A stretch of 14,644 nucleotides of DNA from JBHIET01 sp046760785. Its GTDB lineage: Bacteria; Chloroflexota; Anaerolineae; B4-G1. The DNA is taken from positions 1 to 14,644 of the forward strand of contig JBHIET010000082.1 of the NCBI GenBank assembly GCA_046760785.1. The letters are read 5' to 3'. A model generated the notes under the pieces. The model made no database searches. It was given only the letters and a program-made list of their open reading frames with translations, and was not told the origin of the DNA. Positions 7,789-14,510 of this stretch are shown here, one piece after another. Within the stretch, counting starts at the first letter, position 1. Every line of letters begins with the position of its first letter. A program made the position numbers and the translations under genes.

Positions 7789-7901
7789 AGGTGTTCTCCT
7801 CCTCTTTTGGGATAACTTGACTTTGACCGGCAGAGGGGGATATTCCCGGCTCCTGCCGGATCACAATCCGGCGGAAAGACAACTGCCGCAACCCTATGAC
7901 T
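7789..7901 (-). promoter_or_regulatory. Structured leader between lysZ and the homocitrate synthase pair
   Basis: In the transcript, GCCGGAT (7872-7866) can pair with ATCCGGC (7861-7855) as a 7-bp hairpin with a TGTG loop. Alternatively CCGGCAG (7859-7853) can pair with CTGCCGG (7833-7827) to close a longer hairpin holding GGGA-ATA-TCCC. The middle strand is shared, so the two folds exclude each other. No T-run follows, so it is not an ordinary intrinsic terminator. It could be a translational switch, a processing site or an mRNA-stability element. An AGGAGGAG ribosome binding site follows. Confidence 0.45.
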
Positions 7902-8759
7902 TTAATAACACCCTTTTGTATCGAATGTCACGCTTCCACCGTCTCCCGAAGGATTTTGAAAAGCCGTCCCTCCTCCTGCCAGCGCCTGATGTAAAGGCCG
8001 GGCGATCCGTCCGTCGGCAATGATCACCTCTCCCACCCCGGCACCCAGTGCTTCGACTGCGCCCAGCACCTTGCGCTTCATCCGCCCCTGGGCGTAGCGT
8101 GCGAGACATTCCTCCACCTGCTCCGGCGGGACACGGCGGATCAGAGAGCTTTCGTCAGAGATGTCGCGCAGCAATCCTGGCACGTTCGACAGGATGATGA
8201 CTTTTTCCGCCTGCAAGGCGGCGCCGATGGCCGCCGCCACCCGGTCTCCGTCCACGTTCAGCGCTTCCCCCTCGTGGCTAATCGCCAGCGGTGCTACGAC
8301 CGGCGTGTAACCCGATTTCAGCAACGTTATAAGCAGTTCGGCGTTTACCCGCTCGATCCTGCCGCTGTAATCGCCGCGCAAAACCTTCCGCTTGCCGTTT
8401 TCCACGATGCGCAATACGGACTTGCGTTTTCCCTCCAGCAGCCGCCCGTCCAGCCCGCAAAGCCCCACTGCGTTAACGCCCAACTGCTGTAATTGTTCCA
8501 CCAGCAATTTGTTGATCCGCCCCGCCACGACCATGGTGAAAATCTCCAGTGTCTCCCGGTCGGTGTAGCGGCTGGTGTGACCGGAGACGGAGGTGACGAA
8601 ACGGGGTGGGTATCCCAGCTTTTCTGAGATGACGTTCGTCTCGTGGGAGCCGCCGTGCACCAGCATGACCTGCTCGCCCTGCGCCACCAATCCGGCTACG
8701 TCAGTGCATATGGCTTCGATGTCCAAATTACCATTGCCTCCTGCTTTGACGACGATCAT
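7902..8759 (-). CDS. lysZ: LysZ: LysW-gamma-aminoadipate/glutamate kinase (ArgB family)
   Basis: This 285-residue amino-acid kinase phosphorylates the side-chain carboxyl of aminoadipate (or glutamate) bound to LysW, the step parallel to acetylglutamate kinase. Family features are VKAGGN (4-9, ATP phosphate binding), VHGGSHETN (34-42), VAGRINKLLV (78-87), VNAELLITLLKSG (138-150), LNVDGDRVAA (167-176) and GRMKRKVLGA (225-234). I start it at the ATG at 8759 because AGGAGG lies just upstream and MIVVKAGGN matches the family N-terminus. An upstream in-frame extension would only translate the intergenic repeat. The C-terminal tail after ALAGGGTAF (about 18 residues) looks atypical, and another frame reads more naturally there, so a frameshift near the 3' end is possible. 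The following reductase-type partner is encoded upstream (lysY), as usual in LysW clusters. Confidence 0.92.
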   Translation of the reverse strand: MIVVKAGGNGNLDIEAICTDVAGLVAQGEQVMLVHGGSHETNVISEKLGYPPRFVTSVSGHTSRYTDRETLEIFTMVVAGRINKLLVEQLQQLGVNAVGLCGLDGRLLEGKRKSVLRIVENGKRKVLRGDYSGRIERVNAELLITLLKSGYTPVVAPLAISHEGEALNVDGDRVAAAIGAALQAEKVIILSNVPGLLRDISDESSLIRRVPPEQVEECLARYAQGRMKRKVLGAVEALGAGVGEVIIADGRIARPLHQALAGGGTAFQNPSGDGGSVTFDTKGCY

Positions 8760-8773
8760 TTTCTCCTCCTGTT

Positions 8774-8821
8774 GCGCATTCCGTATTGCGTGTTGCGTAA
8801 ACGGAATACGCGACACGCAAT
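8774..8821. repeat. Interleaved double inverted repeat (pseudoknot geometry) ahead of lysZ
   Basis: Two inverted repeats interleave in the 65-nt gap between lysY and lysZ. Arms 8774-8784 and 8801-8811 match over 11 bp with one G-U-type position. Arms 8785-8793 (ATTGCGTGT) and 8813-8821 (ACACGCAAT) match perfectly over 9 bp. Order A-B-A'-B' is that of an H-type pseudoknot. It ends only a few bases before the lysZ Shine-Dalgarno. The words TTGCGT and GGAATACGC give it the look of a dispersed intergenic repeat. Confidence 0.6.
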
Positions 8822-8824
8822 ATT

Positions 8825-9856
8825 TCAGACCGGGTGCAACCCCGGAAACTCTAGCCCCAACCTCTCCGGCCAGCCGTACATCACGTTCATCGTCTGTACC
8901 GCGCTGCCCGCCGCCCCTTTCATCAAATTGTCAATCGCGGCGATGACCACCAGCCGCCGCCGCCCCGCGTCGGCGACGAAACCGATGTCACAATAGTTGG
9001 AGGCGGTCAGGATTTTCGGCTCCGGGTAGCGGTGAATCCCCCGCCTCGGCCTGACCAGCCGTACGAACGGCTCATCCCCATAGTCCGTGCGGTAGAAACC
9101 CCACACACCCCTTTCGTCCAACTCCTCGTGCAATAAGCAGTGGCAGGTCGCCAGCGCCCCGCGCACAATCCCCACCGATGTGACGGAGAAATGCAATTTT
9201 CCGCCCTCGACCTCCAGCTCTTGTAGCAACTCGGCGATATGGCGGTGCCCCACCGGGCTGTAGGAACGCACTACCCCGGCCCGCTCCGGATGGTGAGAGG
9301 CGGAGCTGGGCTTGTTGCCTCCTTCGGAGGAACCGACTTTGACTTCGACCACCGTCTCGCGCACCAGCCCGCGCCGGTAGAGCGGCCACAGGGCCAACAG
9401 CGTGACCGAAGCGTTACAGCCGACGCCGCTGGCGTACTTTGCCCCCGCCAATTCCTCGCGGTGTAGCTCCGGCAGCCCGTAGACAAAGCGCGTAAGCCAC
9501 TCAGGATGGGGATGCTCGTGCCCGTACCAGCGTGGATAATCCGCCGCGTCGCGCAACCGAAAGTCCGCCGACAAGTCCACGATCCGCTCGGCCAGCCCCG
9601 CAAATGCTTCGATCCGTTCCATCGCCTGGCCGTGGGGCAGGGCCAGGAACAGTAGATCACACGGAGCCAGGTCCACCAGGCGCGTGAAGCGCAGCTCGGT
9701 CTGCCCCCGCAGGTTGGGATGCACAAAATGGGCATACTGCCCGGCATAGCTCTCTGAGGTGATCTGTGCCACCTCCACTTTTTGATGGGCCAGCAGTAGC
9801 CGGAGCAACTCCCCTCCGGCATAACCCGATGCCCCCGCAATAGCAGCTCGAATCAT
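8825..9856 (-). CDS. argC: LysY/ArgC: LysW-gamma-aminoadipyl/glutamyl phosphate reductase
   Basis: This 343-residue NADPH-dependent reductase turns the carrier-bound acyl phosphate made by LysZ into a semialdehyde. It has the Rossmann start AAIAGASGYAGGELLRLLL (4-22), LALPHGQAM (71-79), the catalytic cysteine C147 in SGVGCNAS, GSSEGGNKPSSASHHPERA (175-193) and the general-base histidine region PVGHRHIAE (201-209). The ASHHPERA segment is typical of the LysY group, as remembered from Thermus, as well as ArgC. The ATG at 9856 overlaps the stop of the upstream ligase gene (ATGA). The length is normal. From sequence alone it cannot be told whether it works on aminoadipyl, glutamyl or both carrier intermediates. 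As the only reductase of this type here, dual use is the simplest reading. Confidence 0.93.
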   Translation of the reverse strand: MIRAAIAGASGYAGGELLRLLLAHQKVEVAQITSESYAGQYAHFVHPNLRGQTELRFTRLVDLAPCDLLFLALPHGQAMERIEAFAGLAERIVDLSADFRLRDAADYPRWYGHEHPHPEWLTRFVYGLPELHREELAGAKYASGVGCNASVTLLALWPLYRRGLVRETVVEVKVGSSEGGNKPSSASHHPERAGVVRSYSPVGHRHIAELLQELEVEGGKLHFSVTSVGIVRGALATCHCLLHEELDERGVWGFYRTDYGDEPFVRLVRPRRGIHRYPEPKILTASNYCDIGFVADAGRRRLVVIAAIDNLMKGAAGSAVQTMNVMYGWPERLGLEFPGLHPV

Positions 9857-10677
9857 ACCCTCTCCTTTGCTATTTCCAACACATAATCCACCATCTTTCC
9901 CGCGATATCGGCGTCGGTGGCTTCCTTTGCCCCGTGAAACTCGGGAGTGTGATTGACTTCATTGACCAACAGCGAGCCGTCGGGCGATTCCAGGATGTCC
10001 ACGGCGACGATGCCGCCTCCCACAGCTTGGGCGGCGGCGCGGGAGAGCCGGTCAATCTCCGGCGTAAGCTCCAGGCGCGAAACGCTCCCGCCCCGCGCCG
10101 TGTTGGTGATCCAATGGCGCGAGTGGCGATAGACGGCATACACCGTCTCGTCCCCCACCACCAGCGTGCGGATGTCGCGCTCGGGCTTTTCGACGTACCT
10201 TTGCACATAAAAAGGTATCTCCTGCGCACGGCTCAACGCTCGCTTGTGCTCGACCAGTGCCTCGGCGGCCTCTCGGTCGTTGACCTTGGCCATCAGCCGG
10301 CCCCAGGAGCCGACTGGTGGTTTTAGCACCGCCGGATAACCGATCACTTCCAGCACCGCCGGCGCCGCCTCCTCCGCCAGGGCAACGGCCGTGCGGGGAG
10401 TAGGTACACCGCGTTCGGCCAACGCCAACGTAGTCAACACTTTATCCCCGCAAGTGGCGATCGTCTCGTAACCGTTGACCGTCTTGACGCCTTGCATTTG
10501 CAGTAACCGGGCGGCGTAGAGGGCGCGAGAATGGCTCAGGCAACGGATCAAGACGACATCGCAGCCCCTTGCCCTCGCGCCGTTCAGGTCAAAAGTGACC
10601 CGCCGTGCATCTATCCTTTCCAAATCCCCACCCCGCTCCCGCACTGCTTGGAAGATGAGCTTTTCCTCCAGGCGCAC
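9853..10677 (-). CDS. argX: ArgX-like LysW ligase (second RimK/LysX-family ATP-grasp)
   Basis: This ATP-grasp ligase joins an amino acid to the LysW C-terminal glutamate. It shows RCLSHS (45-50), CGDKVLT (76-82), KPPVGSWGRLMAKVNDREAA (119-138), VEKPERDIR (162-170), RHWITNTARGG (187-197) and VNEVNHTPEF (238-247). At the specificity position after EF(K/R/H) it has GA (249-250). I recall ArgX enzymes with GF and LysX enzymes with N plus a small residue there, so glutamate is the likelier substrate, for ornithine synthesis. The GTG at 10677 is the only standard start in frame. It has no Shine-Dalgarno and removes the conserved first strand RVGVLYS. The homology extends nine codons up to an ATA at 10704 that overlaps the lysX stop as ATAA. 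It ends with an ATGA overlap to lysY. Confidence 0.85.
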   Translation of the reverse strand: MRLEEKLIFQAVRERGGDLERIDARRVTFDLNGARARGCDVVLIRCLSHSRALYAARLLQMQGVKTVNGYETIATCGDKVLTTLALAERGVPTPRTAVALAEEAAPAVLEVIGYPAVLKPPVGSWGRLMAKVNDREAAEALVEHKRALSRAQEIPFYVQRYVEKPERDIRTLVVGDETVYAVYRHSRHWITNTARGGSVSRLELTPEIDRLSRAAAQAVGGGIVAVDILESPDGSLLVNEVNHTPEFHGAKEATDADIAGKMVDYVLEIAKERV

Positions 10678-10700
10678 GCGGGAGTAGAGGACACCAACCC

Positions 10701-11594
10701 TTATCGCCCCGGCTTCTTTTCCATTCTGGCAACCTCCAGCACATAATCAACGACCCGGCCCGGAATATCAACCCCGGTGGGCGCGATACTGTTGCGAAAT
10801 TCCGGGGTATGATTGACCTCACTTACCAGCAAGCGGCCGTCCGGCGCTTCGAAAATATCCACGGCGAGAAAGCCGCCTCCCACCGCCTGCGCTGCGGCGC
10901 GGGAGATGCGGTCCACCTCCGGGGTGATGGGACAGTTTGTAGCCCGGCCGCCCCGCGCAGTGTTGGTAATCCAGTGAGATGAGTGGCGGTAGATGGCGGC
11001 CACGGTCTCGTCGCCGATGACAAAGCTACGGATGTCGCGCTCCGGCTTCTCGATGTATTCCTGGATGTAAAAAATAGAGTGCTGGTATCCTCCCAGGGTG
11101 ACTTTGTGTTCCAGGATCGTCTCGGCCGCCTCCCGGTCGTTTATCTTGGCCAGCAGCCGCCCCCACGAGCCGTGTAATGGCTTCATTACCACCGGATAAC
11201 CCATTTGCTCGATGACCTCCAACGCCGCCTGCGGCGTGAAGGCGACCTGCGTGCGTGGGATGGGCACCCCGGCCTCCTGTAAGGCGGCGCTGGTGAACAA
11301 CTTGTCGCCGCAGACGGCTATCGTGTGGTGGGGATTGATCACCGGCACCCCCAGACTTTCTAACCAGCGGGTGATATAATAACCCTGTGAATGACTCAGA
11401 CAGCGTACGATCACGGCGTTCTCTTGAGGATGGAACGGGCACGAGTTCAGGCCGAAGACAGCCTCCCGTACATCAATGCCATCATAGTCCACTCCCCGCT
11501 CCTGCAAAGCCGCAAAGAGCATCTTTTCCTCAACCCGTACGCGCGAACAAATTACCCCAATCTTTACTTCCCCATTGTCTCTCTTACCTCCCAT
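10701..11594 (-). CDS. lysX: LysX: alpha-aminoadipate-LysW ligase (ATP-grasp)
   Basis: This ATP-grasp ligase of the RimK family attaches alpha-aminoadipate through its amino group to the C-terminal glutamate of LysW. Landmarks are IGVICSRVRVEEK (12-24), RCLSHSQG (64-71), CGDKLFTS (95-102), MKPLHGSWGRLLAKINDREA (137-156), IEKPERDIRSFVIGDE (181-196), RHSSHWITNTARGG (203-216) and SEVNHTPEFRNS (258-269). The NS after EFR matches the LysX-type specificity position (N plus a small residue), unlike the GA of the next gene. The ATG at 11594 lacks an upstream Shine-Dalgarno, and a good one (GGGAGGT) lies inside the first codons. Family proteins begin near residue 10-11, where the codon is GTA. The real start is therefore uncertain, although 11594 is the only standard candidate. 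It lies 31 nt after lysW, its carrier substrate. Confidence 0.9.
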   Translation of the reverse strand: MGGKRDNGEVKIGVICSRVRVEEKMLFAALQERGVDYDGIDVREAVFGLNSCPFHPQENAVIVRCLSHSQGYYITRWLESLGVPVINPHHTIAVCGDKLFTSAALQEAGVPIPRTQVAFTPQAALEVIEQMGYPVVMKPLHGSWGRLLAKINDREAAETILEHKVTLGGYQHSIFYIQEYIEKPERDIRSFVIGDETVAAIYRHSSHWITNTARGGRATNCPITPEVDRISRAAAQAVGGGFLAVDIFEAPDGRLLVSEVNHTPEFRNSIAPTGVDIPGRVVDYVLEVARMEKKPGR

Positions 11595-11602
11595 TGGCTA
11601 CT

Positions 11603-11626
11603 AACTCGCTCTATCACCGACTCGCT
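11603..11626. repeat. Octamer pair in the lysW-lysX gap
   Basis: AACTCGCT (11603-11610) and GACTCGCT (11619-11626), spaced by 8 nt, match the octamers at the argG-argH junction and at the argH 3' end. They occupy most of the gap after lysW, and the second copy touches the lysW stop codon. Confidence 0.45.
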
Positions 11627-11790
11627 TACTCCCCCCAATCCTCCTCCACCTCCGGGGCCAGCTCGAGCGTGATGGGGTCCACGCTCAACACCTCCAACTC
11701 AACCCCGCAGTCCGGGCAGACCACGATCTCTCCCGCTTCCACATCGGGAGGCAGGTCTAGTTCCGCTGCACATTCTGGACAAGAAATCAT
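11626..11790 (-). CDS. lysW: LysW: amino-group carrier protein
   Basis: This 54-residue acidic zinc protein is the scaffold of the pathway. Aminoadipate (or glutamate) is linked to the side chain of its last glutamate and stays attached while LysZ, LysY and LysJ act. The sequence begins MISCPEC and carries two CPxC knuckles, C4/C7 and C25/C28, for one zinc ion. It ends in the diagnostic EDWGE, with E54 as attachment point. About a third of the residues are Asp or Glu, giving the charged surface recognised by the enzymes. The ATG at 11790 is 1 nt after the argH stop, with a near-consensus AAGGAGGT 6 nt upstream. The length agrees with known LysW proteins. It lies between arginine genes and the two carrier ligases, fitting a shared lysine/arginine carrier. 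Confidence 0.96.
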   Translation of the reverse strand: MISCPECAAELDLPPDVEAGEIVVCPDCGVELEVLSVDPITLELAPEVEEDWGE

Positions 11791-11791
11791 C

Positions 11792-13183
11792 TCAAAACCT
11801 CCTTAAATTCACTGATTCGCTCATTCGCCTCTTTGCCCGCTCTATCTGTGCACGCACCGCCGACGGCGCCGTGCCCCCTTCTACGTCTCGCGCCTCTACC
11901 GAGCGCCAAAAATCAAAGACCTCGTACACATCCTCGGCAAAAGTCGGATGAACGGTCTGATATTCGGCCAGGCCAAGCTCTTGCAAAGGCACACCCAACT
12001 CCTCGGCCCGCCTGACGGCCTGTCCCACCAGGCGGTGGCTTTCACGAAAGGGCACCCCCTTGCGCACCAGATAATCGGCCAAATCGGTGGCCAACATCCC
12101 ATCGTCGAGGGCCGCCTGCATACGCTCGGCGTTCACCTCCAGCGTGCGGATGACCCCCGTGGCGATAACCAACTCCATCTTGAGCGTGTCAATCGCGTCA
12201 AAGAGGGGTTCTTTGTCCTCCTGCAAGTCCTTGTTGTAGGATGAGGGCAGCCCCTTCAACGTCGTCAGCAGGCCGGTCAGGTGGCCAATGATCCGCCCGC
12301 TCTTGCCACGCATCAACTCCAACGAGTCGGGATTCTTCTTCTGCGGCATCAGGCTGGAGCCGGTGGAGTAGGCGTCGGCCACCTGCACAAAGCCAAACTC
12401 GCGGCTCGACCATGGGATGAGATCCTCGGCCAGATTGCTGAGATGAATCTGGAGCAGTGCGGCCCAGGCCAGGAATTCGACCGCGTAATCCCGGTCGCTC
12501 ACCGCGTCCACGCTGTTCTCGCTCACGGCGGCAAAACCCAGGTCGGCGGCCAACGCCCCACGGTCAATGCCGAACGGATTCCCGGCCAGCGCCCCCGCCC
12601 CCAGCGGTAACACCGAGGTGCGCCGCGCCGTGTCTGCCAGCCGCTCCTGGTCGCGCTGGAACTTCCAAAAGAAGGACATCAGCCAATGGCCGAACAGCAA
12701 AGGCTGCGCTTGTTGCAAGTGAGTGTAGCCGGGCATGATGACATCCAAGTGAGCCTCGGCCTTTTCGACGATGACCCCCTGCAACTCGATCAGCGCCTGT
12801 CGCAAAGATGCCATCTCATCCAGCAAGTAGAGACGCAGATCGGTGGCTACCTGATCGTTGCGGGAGCGCCCGGTATGCAGCTTGCCCGCCACCGGCCCCA
12901 CCAACTCGCCCAGCCGCCGCTCGACGGCGGTGTGGATGTCCTCGTCACCGGGCTGAACCTGAAAGATACCGGCCTCAAACTCCTCCCGCACCCGTTCCAG
13001 GCCAGCGATAAGCTGCCTGTGCTCCTCGGCGGTGATGATCCCTGCCCGCGCCAGCGCACCGGCATAGGCGATACTACCCCGAACATCGGCCCCGTACATC
13101 CGCCGGTCGAACCCAATAGAGTCGCCAAAGGGCCTCAGCAACTCGTCCGTCTCCGCCGCAAACCGCCCTCCCCAAAGCGTCAT
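11792..13183 (-). CDS. argH: Argininosuccinate lyase
   Basis: This 463-residue fumarase/aspartase-superfamily lyase splits argininosuccinate into arginine and fumarate, the last step of arginine synthesis. It shows the N-terminal LWGGRFAAETDE (3-14), KLHTGRSRNDQVATDLRLY (101-119), PGYTHLQQAQP (151-161, with the catalytic histidine H155) and the flexible signature loop GSSLMPQKKNPD (275-286, with the catalytic serine). The length is standard. The ATG at 13183 has AGGAGG at 13192-13197, 8 nt upstream. The final residues (about RMSESVNLRRF) are encoded by a tandem octamer repeat plus the lysW ribosome binding site, so the tail may be a late addition. It follows argG by 32 nt and is translationally coupled to lysW, placing arginine genes in the LysW operon. 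Confidence 0.97.
   Translation of the reverse strand: MTLWGGRFAAETDELLRPFGDSIGFDRRMYGADVRGSIAYAGALARAGIITAEEHRQLIAGLERVREEFEAGIFQVQPGDEDIHTAVERRLGELVGPVAGKLHTGRSRNDQVATDLRLYLLDEMASLRQALIELQGVIVEKAEAHLDVIMPGYTHLQQAQPLLFGHWLMSFFWKFQRDQERLADTARRTSVLPLGAGALAGNPFGIDRGALAADLGFAAVSENSVDAVSDRDYAVEFLAWAALLQIHLSNLAEDLIPWSSREFGFVQVADAYSTGSSLMPQKKNPDSLELMRGKSGRIIGHLTGLLTTLKGLPSSYNKDLQEDKEPLFDAIDTLKMELVIATGVIRTLEVNAERMQAALDDGMLATDLADYLVRKGVPFRESHRLVGQAVRRAEELGVPLQELGLAEYQTVHPTFAEDVYEVFDFWRSVEARDVEGGTAPSAVRAQIERAKRRMSESVNLRRF
11797..11804 (-). promoter_or_regulatory. Strong Shine-Dalgarno of lysW inside the argH end
   Basis: AAGGAGGT, close to the full anti-16S complement, lies within the last argH codons (encoding the RRF at the C-terminus), 6 nt before the lysW ATG. 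It is among the strongest ribosome binding sites of the operon. This fits a carrier needed in excess over its enzymes. Confidence 0.8.
11806..11829. repeat. Three tandem octamers at the argH 3' end
   Basis: AATTCACT (11806-11813), GATTCGCT (11814-11821) and CATTCGCC (11822-11829) follow each other in exact 8-nt phase. They lie in the final argH codons, just before the lysW ribosome binding site in the transcript. Related octamers occur in the gaps on both sides of this gene pair. Confidence 0.5.
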
Positions 13184-13200
13184 TCCCCTCGCCTCCTGCT

Positions 13201-13216
13201 GACTCGCCGACTCACT
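13201..13216. repeat. Tandem octamer pair at the argG-argH junction
   Basis: GACTCGCC (13201-13208) and GACTCACT (13209-13216) are adjacent copies of the same octamer type found at the next two junctions. They fill the 32-nt gap between argG and the argH Shine-Dalgarno. Confidence 0.45.
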
Positions 13217-14478
13217 CAGTCCCTCTTGAACACACTATAATCCGGCGCCTTGATCCCCGCCGTCCTCCCGTTCTCCGCTTCAATCAGCGCCTTGACCTTC
13301 ATCGGCAGGCCGAACAGGTTGATAAACCCTTCCGCGTCGCTCTGATCGTAGACATCGTCCTGACCAAAGGTGGCAAAATCCTCACGGTAGAGGCTGAAGG
13401 GCGACTTGCGGCCCACCACGATGCAGCTCCCCTTGTACAATTTGACCCGCACCGTGCCGGTCACCCGCTCCTGTGTCTTGGCGACAAAGGCGGAGAGTGC
13501 CTCGCGCAGCGGGGTGAACCACTGGCCGTAGTAGACTAATTCAGCAAAGCGGTGGCCTACCAACTCCTTGTAGTGCAATGTCTCTCGATCCAGACAAATT
13601 TGCTCCAGCCCTTGATGGGCGGTGTAGAGGATGGTTCCACCGGGGGTCTCGTACACGCCGCGCGACTTCATCCCCACCAACCGATTCTCCACCAAGTCGG
13701 CGCGGCCCACACCGTGGGCGCCGCCAATCTCGTTGAGCCGGGTGAGGAGTTCTACCGGCCCCAACGGGTTGCCGTCAATCGCCACCGGCATGCCCTCCTC
13801 AAAGTCAATGGTCAGGCGATGCGGAGTGTCGGGGGCAGCTTCGGGCGCAACGCTGAGGCAAAACGTCTCTTCCTCAGGCTCGACCCAGGGATCCTCTAGA
13901 ATGCCCCCCTCGTGGCTCAGATGCCACAAGTTGCGGTCGCGGCTGTAGATGGATTTCTCCGTCGCCGCCACCGGCACGTTGTGGGCGCGGGCGTAAGCCA
14001 GCGCATCCTCGCGTGAACGGATGTCCCACTCCCGCCAGGGAGCGATCACGTGAAGAAAAGGATTGAGCGCCTTGACTGTCAACTCAAAGCGCACCTGATC
14101 GTTCCCCTTGCCGGTGCAGCCGTGAGCCACCGCATCGGCTTCCTCCTGCTCGGCCACCCTGACCAGATGCTTGGCGGTGACGGGGCGTGCGAACGACGTT
14201 CCCAGCAAGTACAACCGCTCGTAGATCGCCCCGGCCTGCATGGTAGGGAAGGCGTATTCGGAGAGGAACTCCTCCCGCAGGTCTACGACATACGCCTTGC
14301 TGGCCCCGCTGGCGATGGCCTTCTCCTCCAATCCGACCAGCTCGTCCCCGCCCTGGCCCAGGTCGGCGGTGAAGGTTACGACTTCGCAGCCATAATTCTC
14401 CTTGAGCCAGGGCACGATGATGGATGTATCCAACCCCCCGGAGTAGGCCAGCACCATTTTGTTGAAATTGCCTTTCAT
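13216..14478 (-). CDS. argG: Argininosuccinate synthase
   Basis: This 420-residue N-type ATP pyrophosphatase joins citrulline and aspartate to argininosuccinate using ATP. It has the P-loop AYSGGLDTS (11-19), TADLGQGGDE (37-46), the citrulline/aspartate-binding HGCTGKGNDQVRFE (119-132), and a later SGGLDTS-family tetramerisation tail ending near KAPDYSVFKRD. The ATG at 14478 is used because AGGAGGG lies 6 nt upstream and MKGNFNKMVLAYSGG matches the family N-terminus. A further upstream in-frame extension would run through the leader. It is the first gene of the operon and sits directly behind two tandem terminator-like hairpins, so its transcription, and perhaps that of the whole lysine/arginine operon, may be controlled by premature termination. 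Confidence 0.97.
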   Translation of the reverse strand: MKGNFNKMVLAYSGGLDTSIIVPWLKENYGCEVVTFTADLGQGGDELVGLEEKAIASGASKAYVVDLREEFLSEYAFPTMQAGAIYERLYLLGTSFARPVTAKHLVRVAEQEEADAVAHGCTGKGNDQVRFELTVKALNPFLHVIAPWREWDIRSREDALAYARAHNVPVAATEKSIYSRDRNLWHLSHEGGILEDPWVEPEEETFCLSVAPEAAPDTPHRLTIDFEEGMPVAIDGNPLGPVELLTRLNEIGGAHGVGRADLVENRLVGMKSRGVYETPGGTILYTAHQGLEQICLDRETLHYKELVGHRFAELVYYGQWFTPLREALSAFVAKTQERVTGTVRVKLYKGSCIVVGRKSPFSLYREDFATFGQDDVYDQSDAEGFINLFGLPMKVKALIEAENGRTAGIKAPDYSVFKRD

Positions 14479-14510
14479 TTTTTCCCTCCTGAGTATGATA
14501 GCGGTCGGGT

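Noticed and set aside
7135..7815. Plus-strand open frame opposite the first homocitrate synthase
   Set aside because: It mirrors the codons of a strongly recognisable minus-strand gene and has no credible ribosome binding site.
8760..8816. N-terminal extension of lysZ to 8816
   Set aside because: It would translate the intergenic inverted repeat and the Shine-Dalgarno. The family start MIVVKAGGN at 8759 is well placed after AGGAGG.
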